Source: Pyricularia pennisetigena (lineage: Eukaryota > Ascomycota > Sordariomycetes > Magnaporthales > Pyriculariaceae). Taken from it: a stretch of DNA of 64,000 nucleotides. How positions within the stretch are numbered: position 1 is the stretch's first letter; each line of letters begins with the position of its first letter. This document shows, piece by piece, positions 36,721 through 49,075 of the stretch. The translations under genes and the position numbers were made by a program. The stretch is taken from contig NC_043744.1 of the NCBI RefSeq assembly GCF_004337985.1, positions 1,537,712 to 1,601,711 on the forward strand. Reading direction: 5' to 3'. The notes beneath the pieces were generated by a model, which worked only from the letters and a program-made list of their open reading frames with translations, was not told the DNA's origin and made no database searches.

Positions 36721-38805
36721 AGTATGAACCGCAGATAATCAATCAACTTCGTATTGACTGCGGTCACGTGGTTATTGCTCTTACATCGCCTGCTTCTGCG
36801 GAGCTGTTTTTCTGGGCCTTGAAACGTTTGGTCCTGAAACCGATCAGGCCCTGCTTTTACTGCCATGCCTTTGATCGAGGTCCCAGCGGTGCTTTTTCCT
36901 GGCTTGTGAGACTTGATGGCCTGCCCCGTGATGGCTGGACGATTTTAAGTATAGCTGAGAAGATATGATCGAGTGGAAATTCTGGGCGCGCCATATACTT
37001 AAAGACAAGAGGGTTGAGCTTGTCAGACGAAGAGGTTTAGACTTTGTTAAATTTTTTTGCTATCCGACAGATACGCATAGCATGTTGCTTCTATCAAGAT
37101 GCTTGGCAGCTGGGTTTGGTGGGTTCATATCCGGCTGATCGTGAAGCCCCAAATTTGAAACCCTAAAATTCACTGTATATATTCTGTCTCTTACCCCAGA
37201 CATCAGTAAATTATAACTTACGGAATAAGCGTCGGTCTCATTGTTACGTTACATCGTGTCTACCGCCCCAAGATACGGGCATGGTAAATCAGCAACGAAA
37301 CTGCCTGCTGAGCCCAACTTATATTAGCCCCAAGGCTTTTCGCTACCTTCAATCTATCCGAAACGTAATTATATATCATTGGTCTAGAATGCTGCACTCT
37401 AGGGTGTATAACCCTGTTCCTCCGCACTGCAAATTGTGGATTCGTGTTTTGTCATTCAGTGGAGTGGTTAGTAGCTACGACGTATACATATGGCCTGCTT
37501 GCCATTCCTTGCCCCTTATAAACTTCTGGAGTAAATAGCTGGTGACATTGTTTGATGCCCTGTTCTCACTAGGCTATTCTTCATCCATAAACCGCTTAGT
37601 AGGGTGCCACAAAGCCCGTCTTTGGTAGACGGTTTGCACAATTTTACGCGATGAACCTGAGCCCTAACGTTGCCTGTCCCTTTGTACTTTACATAAAGGC
37701 TTGCAGACAGCCAGCTATACCCTAAGTTACCCCGGATCTGGTTGTTTTCAAAGGTGGATATATATGGGCATGAGAGGGAGGAGATAATCTTATCTGTAAA
37801 TACACAACAAATTAGGATCGTTGAACAGCGATATTGCCAGACCGATAGCCAATCATCCCAAATTGGAATTCTTTGTAAAAAAAAAAAAAAGAAAAAAAAA
37901 AAAAACACACTGTTTATATATGGACGAGAGCTATTGAATAATATTCCGCATCAAATAACATGACATATTTTATTCAGTCAGCTGTTTAAATTAATAAAAG
38001 CAGAAAAACTGCTAGTATTTAGTATCTGTGCCAACCTGCTGCAAGGATGCTTCTATTCAATATTGCTAAGCACGGGGCCTTGATTACAACACGGCAAAGG
38101 ATTACAGGCAAATGTTCCAAGCGCGTAAAGTGTAAGACAAAGTAAAATAGGCTCAAAGCTGAAACCTTTTTGTACACGTAGCTAATAATAATTAAAATTG
38201 AAAGCGGTTTTCTTGCCCAGATTTTAGTACTTTTTTAATGTTATGTTGATTTGAACACCGACGCTTAAATGACTATGGCTCATAAATTCTTGGTTACCAA
38301 AAAAATAAAATTTGGTCTATTAACACCTTAGTTAATATGCTTTTCTTGTTGTCTTTAATAGCGGTCGGAAGCTTGTATCAAGCACACAAAAATGCGGAAC
38401 TACTACAGGATGAACACCTAAGCGGGGAATCAGTTTATCTTACAGTATTTGCCAAGTATAGATTAAACCTTTTCACGACCCGCCAATGGCAAATATTTAT
38501 GGAAGGAATTGAGTACTCCATTCAATGCAGTTTATTAGTAACCCATGAATGGATATCGTAATATCAGTTATTTTAGTTAAAGTTAAATATCTTAATTCAT
38601 CTCATTATTTTGTTAAACGCATGAAATTTCTGGTGATTAAAGTTCGCATAAGGACTGTTCATAGATCAAGTTTATTATTGCTAATTTTACCGGTTTTTTC
38701 ATTAACCAATCTAAAATTGTTTTTGGTTCGATTTTTTTTTATTTTTTGCTGAAAAACAGAGACCATCTATTTTTGTATTTTTATATTGATTTTAACATTA
38801 TTACC
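36721..38805. other. AT-rich gene-poor DNA
   Basis: About 2.1 kb, increasingly AT-rich, with A-runs at 37878-37906. Only short frames without family signal; none is supported as a gene. Confidence 0.45.
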
Positions 38806-39060
38806 ATGCAATTCGGAACTTCTTTTCCTTCCTGTTTTTTGGATCTTTTTCAGATTAGCGGTACGGTGGCCAGTGGCGAGTTGCTCACAAAATGCCGCAT
38901 TCGTATTTACACAGAAGTTGGTAGTAAAACATTTTGTTGGGTCAAATGCTCACCTGGTTTACGAGAAATCTTTTAATGTTGAGAACGGTCGATATGAGTT
39001 TACGGTCAAAATCGGGGACGACTGTTCTGGTTGAATTACGAAGGGCACTTTTCCCCCACA
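38806..39060 (+). pseudogene. Decayed paralogue of the small secreted protein
   Basis: An ATG at 38806 opens a signal-peptide-like segment (MQFGTSFPSCFLDLFQ). A frameshift near 38880 leads into a frame containing GRYEFTVKIGDDC, which matches GWYDFTISVKTDC of the protein encoded at 33557-33898 at G, Y, acidic, F, T, aliphatic, D and C. The spacing between the two flanking Cys is similar (46 versus 42 residues). A TGA then interrupts the frame, after which weak similarity continues (ITKGTFP versus ISGTIP). Two lesions mean no functional product. Confidence 0.55.
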
Positions 39061-40018
39061 ACTTAATAATCAAAGGAAAAAATGCGATGACCTACCTCGG
39101 CAAGCGGTTGACGGGGTTAGAATATTCTATTTTACACCAAACTGTACATGTTTCTCGTACGTTAAACAATTTAAATCCATTTTTTTTTCTATGTGTGGAT
39201 TAATTAAAGGTTTCTGATTTCTATTTTTTTTTTTTTTTTCCTTTTTTTTCCGTCGAGGAAGGTCGCATTTATGGCTTGATTGACACAAGTCCCAAATGTG
39301 GTGGGTGCCCGGAGTGGTGTGGCGTTGACGATATCGAATATATATCCCCATTGCCAATTGCTGCAGTTAACAAGCCCCGGGTTTCAGAGAAGTTCCATAG
39401 GTTCCGAAACTTTGCCGTATAAATTAACAGATCGAGAGCTCGAGTGACTTCCGCCCGGGCAGATATTTGGCTTGGTCCAAACAAACCCCTTTGAAAGGTG
39501 AATAGGTGCTGTAGCATGAGGTTTCGGCCGGCAGTCTTCCTCCTACACTCGGAAAACACCGGCTGCCTGCATTATCATCGCCACGAACCACAAGCATGCT
39601 GAGCATCTTGTGTCGGATGGGATACAAAACGGCATGCGTGTCGGGCCCCCTCCAAAGCTTGACTGTTGGACAACTCTGAAGATGTCTGGCTAGGTGACTT
39701 GGGATTGCATTCCTCGACGGTACCGAGGTCCGGTACAGATTCCCAGTTCTCCACAACGAGGGGGATACGAATTGCCGATCTTTGGACTTTCTGGGCACCT
39801 AGTTCCCCGGGATGGTCCAAAATAGGGTCATGTCTGTATCTTGGTTTGGTTACATGCATTTTATTCACTTTGTACCATTTACTAATGATACTTCGCCCGT
39901 GCGGGGCAGGCTTGACGAAATATTACATATTATCGAGACATTGTAAACTAACCGATCGAGCTAGACTATGCCGCTCTCGCGCCGTTCAATCATCCATCTC
40001 GGCATGACGCCCAACCCT
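39061..40018. other. Intergenic DNA
   Basis: T-rich tracts at 39180-39250, then more balanced sequence leading to the 3' end of the LVIVD-type gene. No gene is recognised. Confidence 0.5.
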
Positions 40019-41608
40019 TCAGCCGTTGTACTTGACCGAAAAGATACCACGCTCGATGCTGTTGACCAGCAGGTGTCCAGACTTGAAGTAGGGGTAAACG
40101 GACCAGGCGCCGTTGAAAGTGGCGCGGCCGCCGACCGAATCGTCCTCGGGCCGGACGTCGAAGAAACCAACCTCCTTGAAGCCGGCGCCAGTGGGATCCT
40201 GGGAAACAGAGGAGACGTCGACGATGCGTAGGCCGGAACCGTAGTTGCTCTGGTAGGAAAGGCCGTTGATGACGTATTGGTTGTGGTCGATGGCCTTGGC
40301 CGGGCTCTTGTACACGCCGGTGAAAACGGGCTTGGTCAGGTCCGACACGTCGACAATATAAGTGGTGGTCTTTTGGTCGGCGGCCGGGCCGTTGCGCTCC
40401 TGCTCGTCGAGCTCGTCGTCCAGCAGCAGGTAGCGCATATCGTCGGTCGCCAGCCAGCCCTGGTGGGTATAAGTCGCGCCGTTGTACGGCGTCGTCGAGA
40501 GCTGGACGGGGCGCTGCCTGTCGGTGACGTCGACGATGGTGAGCGAATCCTCGTTGTAGTTGAAGCAGATCTCACGCCCGTCGTACTGCGTCATGGGACC
40601 CTTGTAAATGACGCACTGCGCGTCGTGCACGTAGCCATCCTCGGCGACACAGCCGGCGTCCTGTGGCGGAAAAACAACAAGGAAGATGCATTTAGCCACG
40701 AGTGTAAATGCACGGTTGGGGGAGCATCAAACTAGGACTACATACCTTGGGGCTGGCCGGGTTGGAGACATCAACCATCCACAGGCCACCGCGGCACTTG
40801 GCGGAGCGGGAGGTTCCAACAGCGTAAATCATGTTGGTAGCCTCGTTGGCAACGATGTTATGGGAGCTACCAAAGCCGCTAAAGAGGGCGGTCATGTCCC
40901 TGCTGATGCTGAAGACGGTGGGGGTGGTGACGGTGAGAAGTTTCTTGAGGTCGAAGATCTGGAGACCGTGGTTGGAGGCCTCGGAGCCGATATAGACGTG
41001 GTCACCGATAACCTTCATGTCGCGCCATGACGACGAGACGGTCTGTGTGTCGAGGCGGCCCATATATTTGAGACTGCCATCGGCAAGGACCTCGACGAAG
41101 GCGGACCCGTCCGTCTGTCCGACGATACCGAACTCACGGCCGGTAGCAGAGGTCCAACCTACAAGGTGAATGAGAGAAGTATGTCAGCAGTCAACGTAAT
41201 GGACAAATCCCAAACAGCACCAGGCCCAAGTTGCATGTACATACCCCAGACGTCGTTGCCCGCGCGGGTGCGGCTTCCCATGTCTTGGTGGCGCAAGAAG
41301 CCCATAAGGTCGACGTTGTTGCAGCTGTACTCGCCGGCCTTGCCGTTGACGCAGGGAGTGCCGGCGAGCCGGGCCTCGTAGCGGTCGAGGTCAAAGGCGC
41401 CCTCGCTCTGGTCCTGCTCGTGCTGCATCATCTTCCTCGCCTTCAGCTCCTCCATGGAGACGGCATTGGGCGAGGACGAGGCGGCGAGCGACTCGGCGTT
41501 GAACAGGGCCACGTTGACGGCCCTTTCCACCTTGTCGACGATACCCGGGATGGCCAGGGCCGAGCCGGCAAGGGCCGTGAGGACGATGGAGGCGACACTG
41601 GACTTCAT
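40019..41608 (-). CDS. Secreted LVIVD-repeat (regulatory P domain-like) protein
   Basis: Exons 41608-41245, 41158-40746 and 40660-40019 give 472 residues. A signal peptide (about 1-19, ending ALA) is followed by a region with paired Cys, then beta-propeller-like repeats with LVIVD-type motifs: LQIFDL, LWMVDVSNPASP, LTIVDVTD, TYIVDVSDLTKP and LRIVDVSSV. This is the choice-of-anchor-B / LVIVD family, annotated in fungi as regulatory P domain or subtilase-associated secreted proteins. The propeller probably binds a partner or glycan; no catalytic residues are evident. A TATA box lies about 105 bp upstream. Confidence 0.88.
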
Positions 41609-43979
41609 GATGTGGCGGTGGGAGCGAGGTACGAGCTTGTGGGGCTAACGAACGACGAGGGCTGGGGTTGAAGGAGAGACCAAGATATCCCGGGGACGAG
41701 CTTAAAGACTCCCTTTTATATCCCATCGATGGCCCCCCTCGCTTTCCCGAGTAGTAGCATTGAGATTATGTTCTGCGAGCCAAGAGTCCCGTGGAGATGG
41801 ATATCCCAAAAGATCCGGAACTCTTGCTCTTACAGGAAGCTGCCATGGTTTGCAAATCCCCACAGCCGGTAGATGCTGCTACTGTTTATTTCCTGCTGTG
41901 ATCCTGGATCCCGGCTGTCCTCGGACAATTCACCTACCTAAATTGGCAGGTAACAAAAAAGGCCAAGGTAATTGGTGTCCACTCGTAGACATGAACCAGT
42001 TCCACTGCCGACCTGCCAAGACGATGCCGAGAGCATAGGCAAGGTGGCTCGGTAGTGATAGGACGGCAGAGTCGTAATTAATTATACATATTATTGATGC
42101 ATCGGATGAAGCCGACCGTCTCTTTTATCTCTCTCCTCTGTTGCACCTATGGATTACATCAATAGTACTCTAAGTTCCAGTATCCATCCCCCTTTTTACT
42201 CCACCATTCCCCACTTGGCCATGACAAAGCGCAGACGATGACTTTCCCAAACACGCAGGTAAAATATCAAGACGTCACATCAGTGCCGATTGCCGCCATG
42301 TTCACGTGTATCCCTAACGCATCCTCGGATGCACCCATGAAGGGTCGCCCAAAGTTAAAAGAGAAAAAATGAAATAAGTAGAAAAAAAAGAGGTTACGTA
42401 CTGGCGCAACATATAGATAAGCCAGCCAGTCCGCGTCAGTATTTACAATAAAGATGTTCTGCCCTCCTCTGCCATTTCTAGTGTCCTAGCTCTCCTCTTC
42501 CCTTTGGTCGGATACATTTTTTGCCGGCTCTTGACTCTGTATTTATCACCATGGTACAATTCATCACCATAAAAAGTCTCCTCAATGTTGCCCCACGACC
42601 GAGGCTTCCAGCGCAGTTCTCTGAGCTCTCTATCGCTAGAGCTTTCTGTCCGCTAGACTAAACATGTCAACATATGACCTGCTTATGCACCGGCTCTAAT
42701 TACTGATAGTGACATATCAGCCAATGACTTTCTCGGCGACAGGGCGATCTGGCAGTCTATAACCTCGTAAGGCATTCGGATTAGGGCGGTGATCTAAAAC
42801 TCTAAATTGAGTGGCGAGAGTGCGGTGAATGAGTTTTGATTTTGAATAAGTAGATTTGTACGCGCTGTTTGTCAACATGCCCAAGATCAAAACGCGTCAC
42901 CGTGACGCCGGAAGCCGGCCATAACAACCGGCACCATATAAAGGATAGCAAAATGGAGGAAGCTACAGATCGTCGTTTTCTTCAAAACTTGTATTTCGAT
43001 ATTTTATTCAGGTCTAATTTCTTTATCTGACCAGTGTGCTAATCTGACGATGCTATTCCCTTGATGACATTGAATACACTTCTACCTGGGCAGATTCTGC
43101 GTATTATGCAGTAGGCCAAGCCCAGATTTCTTATCTGACAGCGGCGCCAAGACCGATATCGATATGTTGATCTGCCCTTCAAGCTAAGCGCCCTCAAGTC
43201 CTAATGCGGCTGAAAGTCTTGCCCTATCATTGACCGCAGAAAACAAGAGTGCTCGCGGTTGACGTCTGGGACAAATAAAGAGGAACTTTTCATTTTATTG
43301 TATTCATTTTTTTCCTTTCATCTTGCCTCTTCCTTATCAGGCTAAATTATGGTTTTCATTATCAGCGGATCATTAAGGTGATTATTTAAATACACTGACA
43401 GTTCTGACACAGACTCATGGACAGATACGTCAATACGCCGAATACAAAATCCCGAATCATGTAAAATTACAGAGATCACATCCATAATTGCATTCAAAGC
43501 CTGAGTTCGACGAGCAGGTCCCTAAAGAAATGATCACGGACTGAAATCTCTACCAAACCAAGGGTACGAAGCTAAGGCCAACCCAAGTGTTTTGCCGAGT
43601 AAGACAATTGCAAACTTTCAAATAAACCGCCATTTCAGGCGGTTCCACTTCAAAAGTAACGACTGCCTTTCTTGAGTCTGACCACCGCCCCTTTCCTTGC
43701 CCAAACCTCTCGAGACAGGTCTGGCAGCCCACCCAGATCTCATCATCTCATGTCTCAGCTTTTTGATATATAAGATTCTGTTCAGTGAATTCATCAAGAA
43801 TTATCCAGAGTGTTGAGTGTTGCACTGCCCCCATAATACTCGCCTGTGGTGACTTGACTTGCAGTTTCTGGGTATGGCATCCGAACAAAATACAATGCTC
43901 CTTCAAGATCTTCCACCAAAGGGCCGCGAACCACACATCCGCATACTCGAGACACTAATCCCCAACAATCAAGGGCCCC
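41609..43979. other. Intergenic DNA
   Basis: About 2.4 kb without recognisable genes. The first 120 bases hold the promoter of the LVIVD-type gene. Confidence 0.5.
41713..41720 (-). promoter_or_regulatory. TATA box of the LVIVD-type gene
   Basis: TATAAAAG on the minus strand about 105 bases before the ATG, a canonical match at a canonical distance. Confidence 0.5.
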
Positions 43980-44653
43980 CTACTCGAGACGCATCTCATC
44001 GACGTTGATAACACCATCGCCGTTTCTGTCGAACCTGTTGCAAAAGAGCACCTGCAGTTAGCACCCACCGCTCCTCACCACATATGCCCAAGGCCAGCCA
44101 AAAAAAAAAAAATGACAGGCAGCACGTGCTCACTTTGCAAAATACTCCTCGAGCGCCTCCGAGTCCGGCTCGCCGGCAAAGCCCAGGAACTCGCCATACG
44201 TGAAGAATCCCTTGCCATCCACGTCGACCTTGTTGAAGACCTTGACGTCCTCGGCGCGGCGCTCCTCCGCCGAAAGGCCGACGACGCTGGACCCGAGCGA
44301 ACCCTCGGCCGCGTCGTGGAAGTCGGACGGCTTCGACGATGCTTCGGCGCCCACGGACCGCGCGCAGTACACGTTGTTGGGACCGGCCCAGCAGATAGGC
44401 TGGCTGATGCCCCAACATTGGTCCTTGGGCTTGCAGCCTGTTTTGGTCGCAGAGTTAGTAATGATTTGTGACTTCCTTCCTTTTTCTTTGGTAGAAGGAC
44501 GCAGAGGCGTCCCCACGGACCTCCGTCGCAGTTGCAGCAGAATATGTTGCATTTGCCTTTGCCGCAGCACGAGGTGAGGGTGTTCTGCCTGCAACAGGCG
44601 AGCGCGGCGGGGATCACGATGAGGATGAGGACTGCGGCGGTGGCGGACTTCAT
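43980..44653 (-). CDS. Secreted Cys-rich protein with EF-hand pair
   Basis: Exons 44653-44521, 44437-44134 and 44034-43980 give 163 residues. A signal peptide (about 1-19) is followed by a dense Cys cluster with CC, SCC and FCCNC, more Cys up to about residue 75, then a linker. At the C-terminus are two EF-hand loops: DVDGKGFFTYGE and DRNGDGVINVDE, both with Asp/Asn/Gly at the calcium positions and a final Glu. The second loop is almost entirely encoded by the 55-nt last exon. An extracellular calcium-binding protein is expected; its role is unknown. The combination of a Cys-knot-like head with an EF-hand pair is uncommon. Confidence 0.8.
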
Positions 44654-45821
44654 TATTGGGAAATGGACTGCGTGTGCAAAAGGAGGTGGGTGGAGGTTTA
44701 TCCGGCGAGTGTAAAGTGCAAATGTAAATAGTTTAACGTTTGAATCTCTTTGATTGTAGTCTTGGGATCAGTCATGAGGAGGATTTTTGGGTTGGAGCCC
44801 GTCATTTATCTTAGTTCTGGGTGTAAATATATTCCCACATTTCCTGTATCGTACCATGCTCTTTTCTCCAAGACTCCAGCCGACAGAAGTGTCCCTGATT
44901 TCCTGGTGCCTCACATTCCAAGTCCTCGTCGGTCAAAATCAACCAATAGGTCGGATAATTGTTCTGCCTCCTGACGAGCCACGCAATGTCATCTTGCGGG
45001 AATCGATTCAGCTGCGAGCAAGCTAGCAAGCGAGGCCTATCTCGCTAGCCTTGTGAGGTGGTGCCGAGCAAGACTAACCCACGGTTCGTGGGCCCCCCAC
45101 AGGTTCGTGGTCCCCCCCACATAAGCGGCGAACGGGGCCTGGCGGAATACGTGGTACGTACCTTTGGGTGCAGACCCGTTTTTGAGCCAATCATTCGCTT
45201 TCCAACCGTGGCCAACTTTAATGGTGAGCTGGGACTGTCTTTTTAACCGACGTCTCCATGGCTGGGTAGGTACTTGCACAACTGTGGGCTCGCCATCTCC
45301 TTTTACGGCAAGAATGTAGGTCGCAGATGGAGGTTCTGTCATGTGTAGGCTGTGGAGAAAACGAATGCAGACCGATACCGACCTGGTCACTTGGCATGTA
45401 CTGAACTGTAGACCCGTTGGCTGACTACTAGGAGTTACAAGCGGCGATCGAGCTGGCTGAAGAGGCGACATCTTTCACATTCCAGTCTGGTCTAAAATTT
45501 CTGTTCAGGGGGATTGAGGCGTCAAATTTCCCACTTTTCAGGCCCAAAGATACCTCAGAGTTTCCCGCATTTCTTGTGAATTCGACTGATGGAAAAATTG
45601 AGTCAAACGGACCAGTGACTACGGCGTTTATGAATACAAGCATATTAGAAAGCAAGTGTCAATAGTCCCACGCCGTCTACAATCGTCTACTCATTAATTT
45701 TACATTTTTTTCCCCTTTTCTTCTTTCTTTTGGTTTTTCTAAAAGACAACATGCAGCCACTCCCTCCCCTCGAAGCCAGTCGTATCCTTACCTTGCGTGT
45801 CCACGCCAGCACCGCGACCGT
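44654..45821. other. Intergenic DNA
   Basis: About 1.2 kb between two minus-strand genes. C-rich stretches at 45088-45120. No gene is recognised. Confidence 0.5.
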
Positions 45822-46892
45822 CTACTTCTTTGCCCGATATGTCTCCCATATTTGGTGCATACGAGCACTAACAAGCAAGTCAGCCCAACAGCTCACCATC
45901 ACATTTCAAAAGAAAACAAAATCAGGGTACTCACATCTGCCCCGGCGTGAACTTGGTCATGCACGGATCCGTCGAGTAGCTCATGTAGTTGTCGTTTGGG
46001 TCCGGGGCGTCGGTCCCATTGGGTCCGAGCGTGTCGCTGCAGGTGTTGTAGACGCGGTCGCAGAACGAAAACCCTCCCGGCGGGGCACGGGCCGGCGGGG
46101 TGTCTTGGACGAGGTCCTGGTCGGCGCACCCGCCCTGGAAGGTGTGGTACAAGCCCACCCAGTGGCCGACCTCGTGGGTCACGGTCTTGCCCTCGTTGAT
46201 GAGCGGGTCCGGGCCGCCGGGCATGGTGCTGGGGTCGATGATGGCGCCGTCAAAGACGCGGAAGCTGTCGAGCTCCCCTTGCTGGTCGATCAGCACCGCC
46301 ACGCCGGCGGCGGGCAGCCCGACGTTGAAGTAGAGGTTCAGCACCCGTATGTCGTCGCCGCCCTTGCGCAGCTGCCGCTTCCAGTTCAGCTCCCACCGCG
46401 ACACCTCGGGGAAGTAGCTGTTCCAGTCCGAGGGGAACTGCGTCCAGGAGACGTTGACGGTGCGCGTCGTCTCCTCGCGGATCCAGTTGAACTGGAACCC
46501 TGTGCCGGCGTAGGTTGTATTTAGGAGGCGCATCTGCGCGTCGAGGGCCTCTTGCTGAGAAAAGAAAAGAAAAGAAAAAAAAAGTCAGTAAGGCGCGTTT
46601 CAAAAGCTTTACTGAAAAGAGCAATGCCAAAGTAGAGCGCACAACTTACAGTGACCCATCCACCGGACACAGTTTTGTCGCGTGCAATAATGTGCACGTA
46701 TGTTTTTATGATGATGGGCTCCGCAGTGGGAACATAGTCGAGCAGACGTCTTCCGCTCCTTCGCTGGGGAAGATCCTCCTGAACCAAACAACGTGGCTTG
46801 TCCAGGGCCCGTGACAAAAGGGGCAGGTGTGCGCCGAGAGTGGTCGACACCAGGAGGCCGAGCCCAGCGAGAATGATTGACCTGAGATGCAT
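45822..46892 (-). CDS. Secreted M43 family metalloprotease
   Basis: Exons 46892-46650, 46554-45935 and 45867-45822 give 302 residues. A signal peptide (about 1-21, ending TLGA) and short propeptide precede the catalytic domain. The extended zinc site HEVGHWVGLYH is present, with the Met-turn NYMSY downstream and paired Cys (GGCADQD, FCDRVYNTCSD, DPCMTKF) as in pappalysin-like M43B proteases and fungal Mep-type extracellular enzymes. The short third exon supplies a family-like C-terminus (RMHQIWETY). An upstream in-frame ATG (46973) exists, but the chosen start gives a clean signal peptide, with a TATA box about 90 bp before it. Role: extracellular protein digestion. Confidence 0.92.
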
Positions 46893-47899
46893 GGCTGGAA
46901 TGGATATTCCCAATAACGGAAAGGGGCAGAGGGTTGCGTGAGACTGCAGAATACAGAAATCTGATGGCGACAAACAGGTTTTATAGCAACCTAGTCTAGT
47001 CGTCGAGACACGCAGTCCCAGTGTGGACTAGTTCCAGAATGCATTGTGCAGCTTCATCGTGCGCTGTCAGAGATGATACTCTAAATCCCGATGTCGGCCC
47101 ATCATATTAGAGATGGGTCTGTTCAGCTGGAGGAACGATGGCATAAGCAAGGCGACTGAACCTCCCCCTGCCAGAGACAAGAGACAGCTCCCCCTCCTAA
47201 AAAAAAAAAAAAGAAAGGAAAAAAAAAACCTCCTTCTGCATCGGGCATTCTCACCTGCTCATTTCTGCACGGCTGGTCAGGACATTGTTCTAGGCCGCGT
47301 GAGGCTGCGGGGGGAATTGTCGCGTTGGAGGGGCGGGATGTCAATAGAGCGGGATATAAAAAGAAAAAGTTCAGCTGCTGTAATGACCCGCGCCGCTACT
47401 AGGGTCCTTGGGGTTGGAAATATTGATTTTCTTTTATTGGTAAGAAGCAAAGAACGATGTCAAAAGCTGCAGGGATGGCAGTTTTGACAGTGGAGGTAGG
47501 GTCGCAGTGCAGCATATGGCTGCGCTTGCTACTTGGCATCTGACCAGAGGGAGACGGGGTGGCCAATTAATTGATGACCAGGATGCGTACAAGACTGAGT
47601 GAGTAATGGATGCGCTACAGGTGAGCATGGACACGAGGTTAAATTTAAAATCTCGCCTTCGGAGTTATCAGGGGATTCTTGTGTTTCTTTGCTTGCTGCA
47701 GATGCAAGTACGACAACCGCACATCATCTCAAAAATGTTCAACCACCTCCAGCCTTTCCTTTTCTGCCGTCTCGTCCACGACATCCTAGAACCCCCTGCC
47801 TAAGTCATTTTGTGCAGCGCTGTTTTGGTCACTCCACGTCACGCTGCTGATCCGTCGCTATCCATCCAAGAAAGCAAATTCGAGTTTTTACGCCCCATT
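46893..47899. other. Intergenic DNA
   Basis: About 1 kb with A-rich runs at 47201-47228. No gene is recognised. Confidence 0.5.
46978..46985 (-). promoter_or_regulatory. TATA box of the metalloprotease gene
   Basis: TATAAAAC on the minus strand about 90 bases before the chosen ATG, supporting that start over the upstream ATG at 46973. Confidence 0.45.
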
Positions 47900-49075
47900 T
47901 CAACGGGTTGCCTTTGGCTTTTCCACCATCACGTAATCATCCTCCTCGTTCTCCAACGTCGCCGTGGTTTTTTCTCCTCCGTCATCTCTGCACTTGCTCT
48001 TGCACTCGCGCGAGTGCTTCCGCGGCATGTTTGGATGGTGCTCGCGCCCCAGCGGTCGAAAAATGCCTGCTCTTGTACCAAACGGCTCTTGGTCCGAGTC
48101 GCTCTCGTCAACCTTGTTGTCCTTCTGGCACTGCTGCTCCTGAAGCTGCTGCCGGACAACAAAAAACCCACCCATGGCGTCGCAGTCGAGCAGATTCGAG
48201 CGCGCGTCCACGTGCGTCAGACTGATGGTCGATGCGTAGCTGCTCAAGCTCCCTTTCGTCCTCAGGCTCGCCTGCGATGGCCGCCCGCTCAGCTGTGGTT
48301 GAGCTGTTGACGTCGGCCGACTCGGTGGCGGGGACGTCATTCTATCGTGCTCTGGTTCTGGCTTCGTTGCATTTGTGTCTGGCTCCTGAGGAGCTGCTAT
48401 TTCCGTCTGGGTAGTCGCCCAAGTTTGGCTCTTTTGACCTTGCTGCAGTTTGACGTCGCTCCAGCGGTCATTACCAGTGTGATGTGACTGGCCCCGTTCT
48501 GCGCTGTCTCCCGGCGTGGTCTCGGGCCAGGTCGGCCAGACGCCAGCCACAGGTTCAGGCCGGACAGCTTCCCCCAACAAACCGGCATCTGCTGTTATCC
48601 ACTGCGCAGGCATTCCTGCGACTCGCACCGCAGGAGACGGAGCTCTCCTTGCGTCACCGTTGCCGACTGCATGCGGCCCCGGGCCAAGCGCAAATCCCCA
48701 CTCTGCCTCTCGATGCCTGACATCTCGGCCCGTCTCGGCGTTCCGGGCTTCCTCGACGGCTCGGTTGTGCTGACGGCGCAGGACCTCTTCCGCGACCAAG
48801 GCGGACGGTGAGAGGAAGCGAGAGAGGAAGAGAGCCTCGGTGAGGCAGTTTTCGTCTCGGGCCGATTTTATGGCCTCCTGGATCGATACGCGGCGGTTCC
48901 GGCCTAGCGCGTCGCGGTAGACTAGGAGCTGCGGGACCCCGGGGGCGAAGCCATGGAGACCTGGTTGGGCATGGCTCTCTCTGTTACTGGGATTCTCTTG
49001 GGCCGCCCTATGGACTTCTCTCCTTAACGGTTGGTATCGGGCTCTTCCGGTGATGGTTTCCTGTTCTGTTGACAT
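47900..49075 (-). CDS. Hypothetical protein, largely disordered
   Basis: A single open frame of 391 codons from an ATG. The middle segment (about 50-115) has a plausible folded helical region (VSIQEAIKSARDENCLTEALFLSRFL). The rest is rich in Ser, Pro, Glu, Arg and Thr, consistent with disorder. There is no signal peptide or known domain. The acidic end (ENEEDDYVMVEKP) could be a short interaction motif. Frame length and low repeat content argue for a real gene; the family is not recognised. Confidence 0.6.
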   Translation of the reverse strand: MSTEQETITGRARYQPLRREVHRAAQENPSNRESHAQPGLHGFAPGVPQLLVYRDALGRNRRVSIQEAIKSARDENCLTEALFLSRFLSPSALVAEEVLRRQHNRAVEEARNAETGRDVRHREAEWGFALGPGPHAVGNGDARRAPSPAVRVAGMPAQWITADAGLLGEAVRPEPVAGVWPTWPETTPGDSAERGQSHHTGNDRWSDVKLQQGQKSQTWATTQTEIAAPQEPDTNATKPEPEHDRMTSPPPSRPTSTAQPQLSGRPSQASLRTKGSLSSYASTISLTHVDARSNLLDCDAMGGFFVVRQQLQEQQCQKDNKVDESDSDQEPFGTRAGIFRPLGREHHPNMPRKHSRECKSKCRDDGGEKTTATLENEEDDYVMVEKPKATR

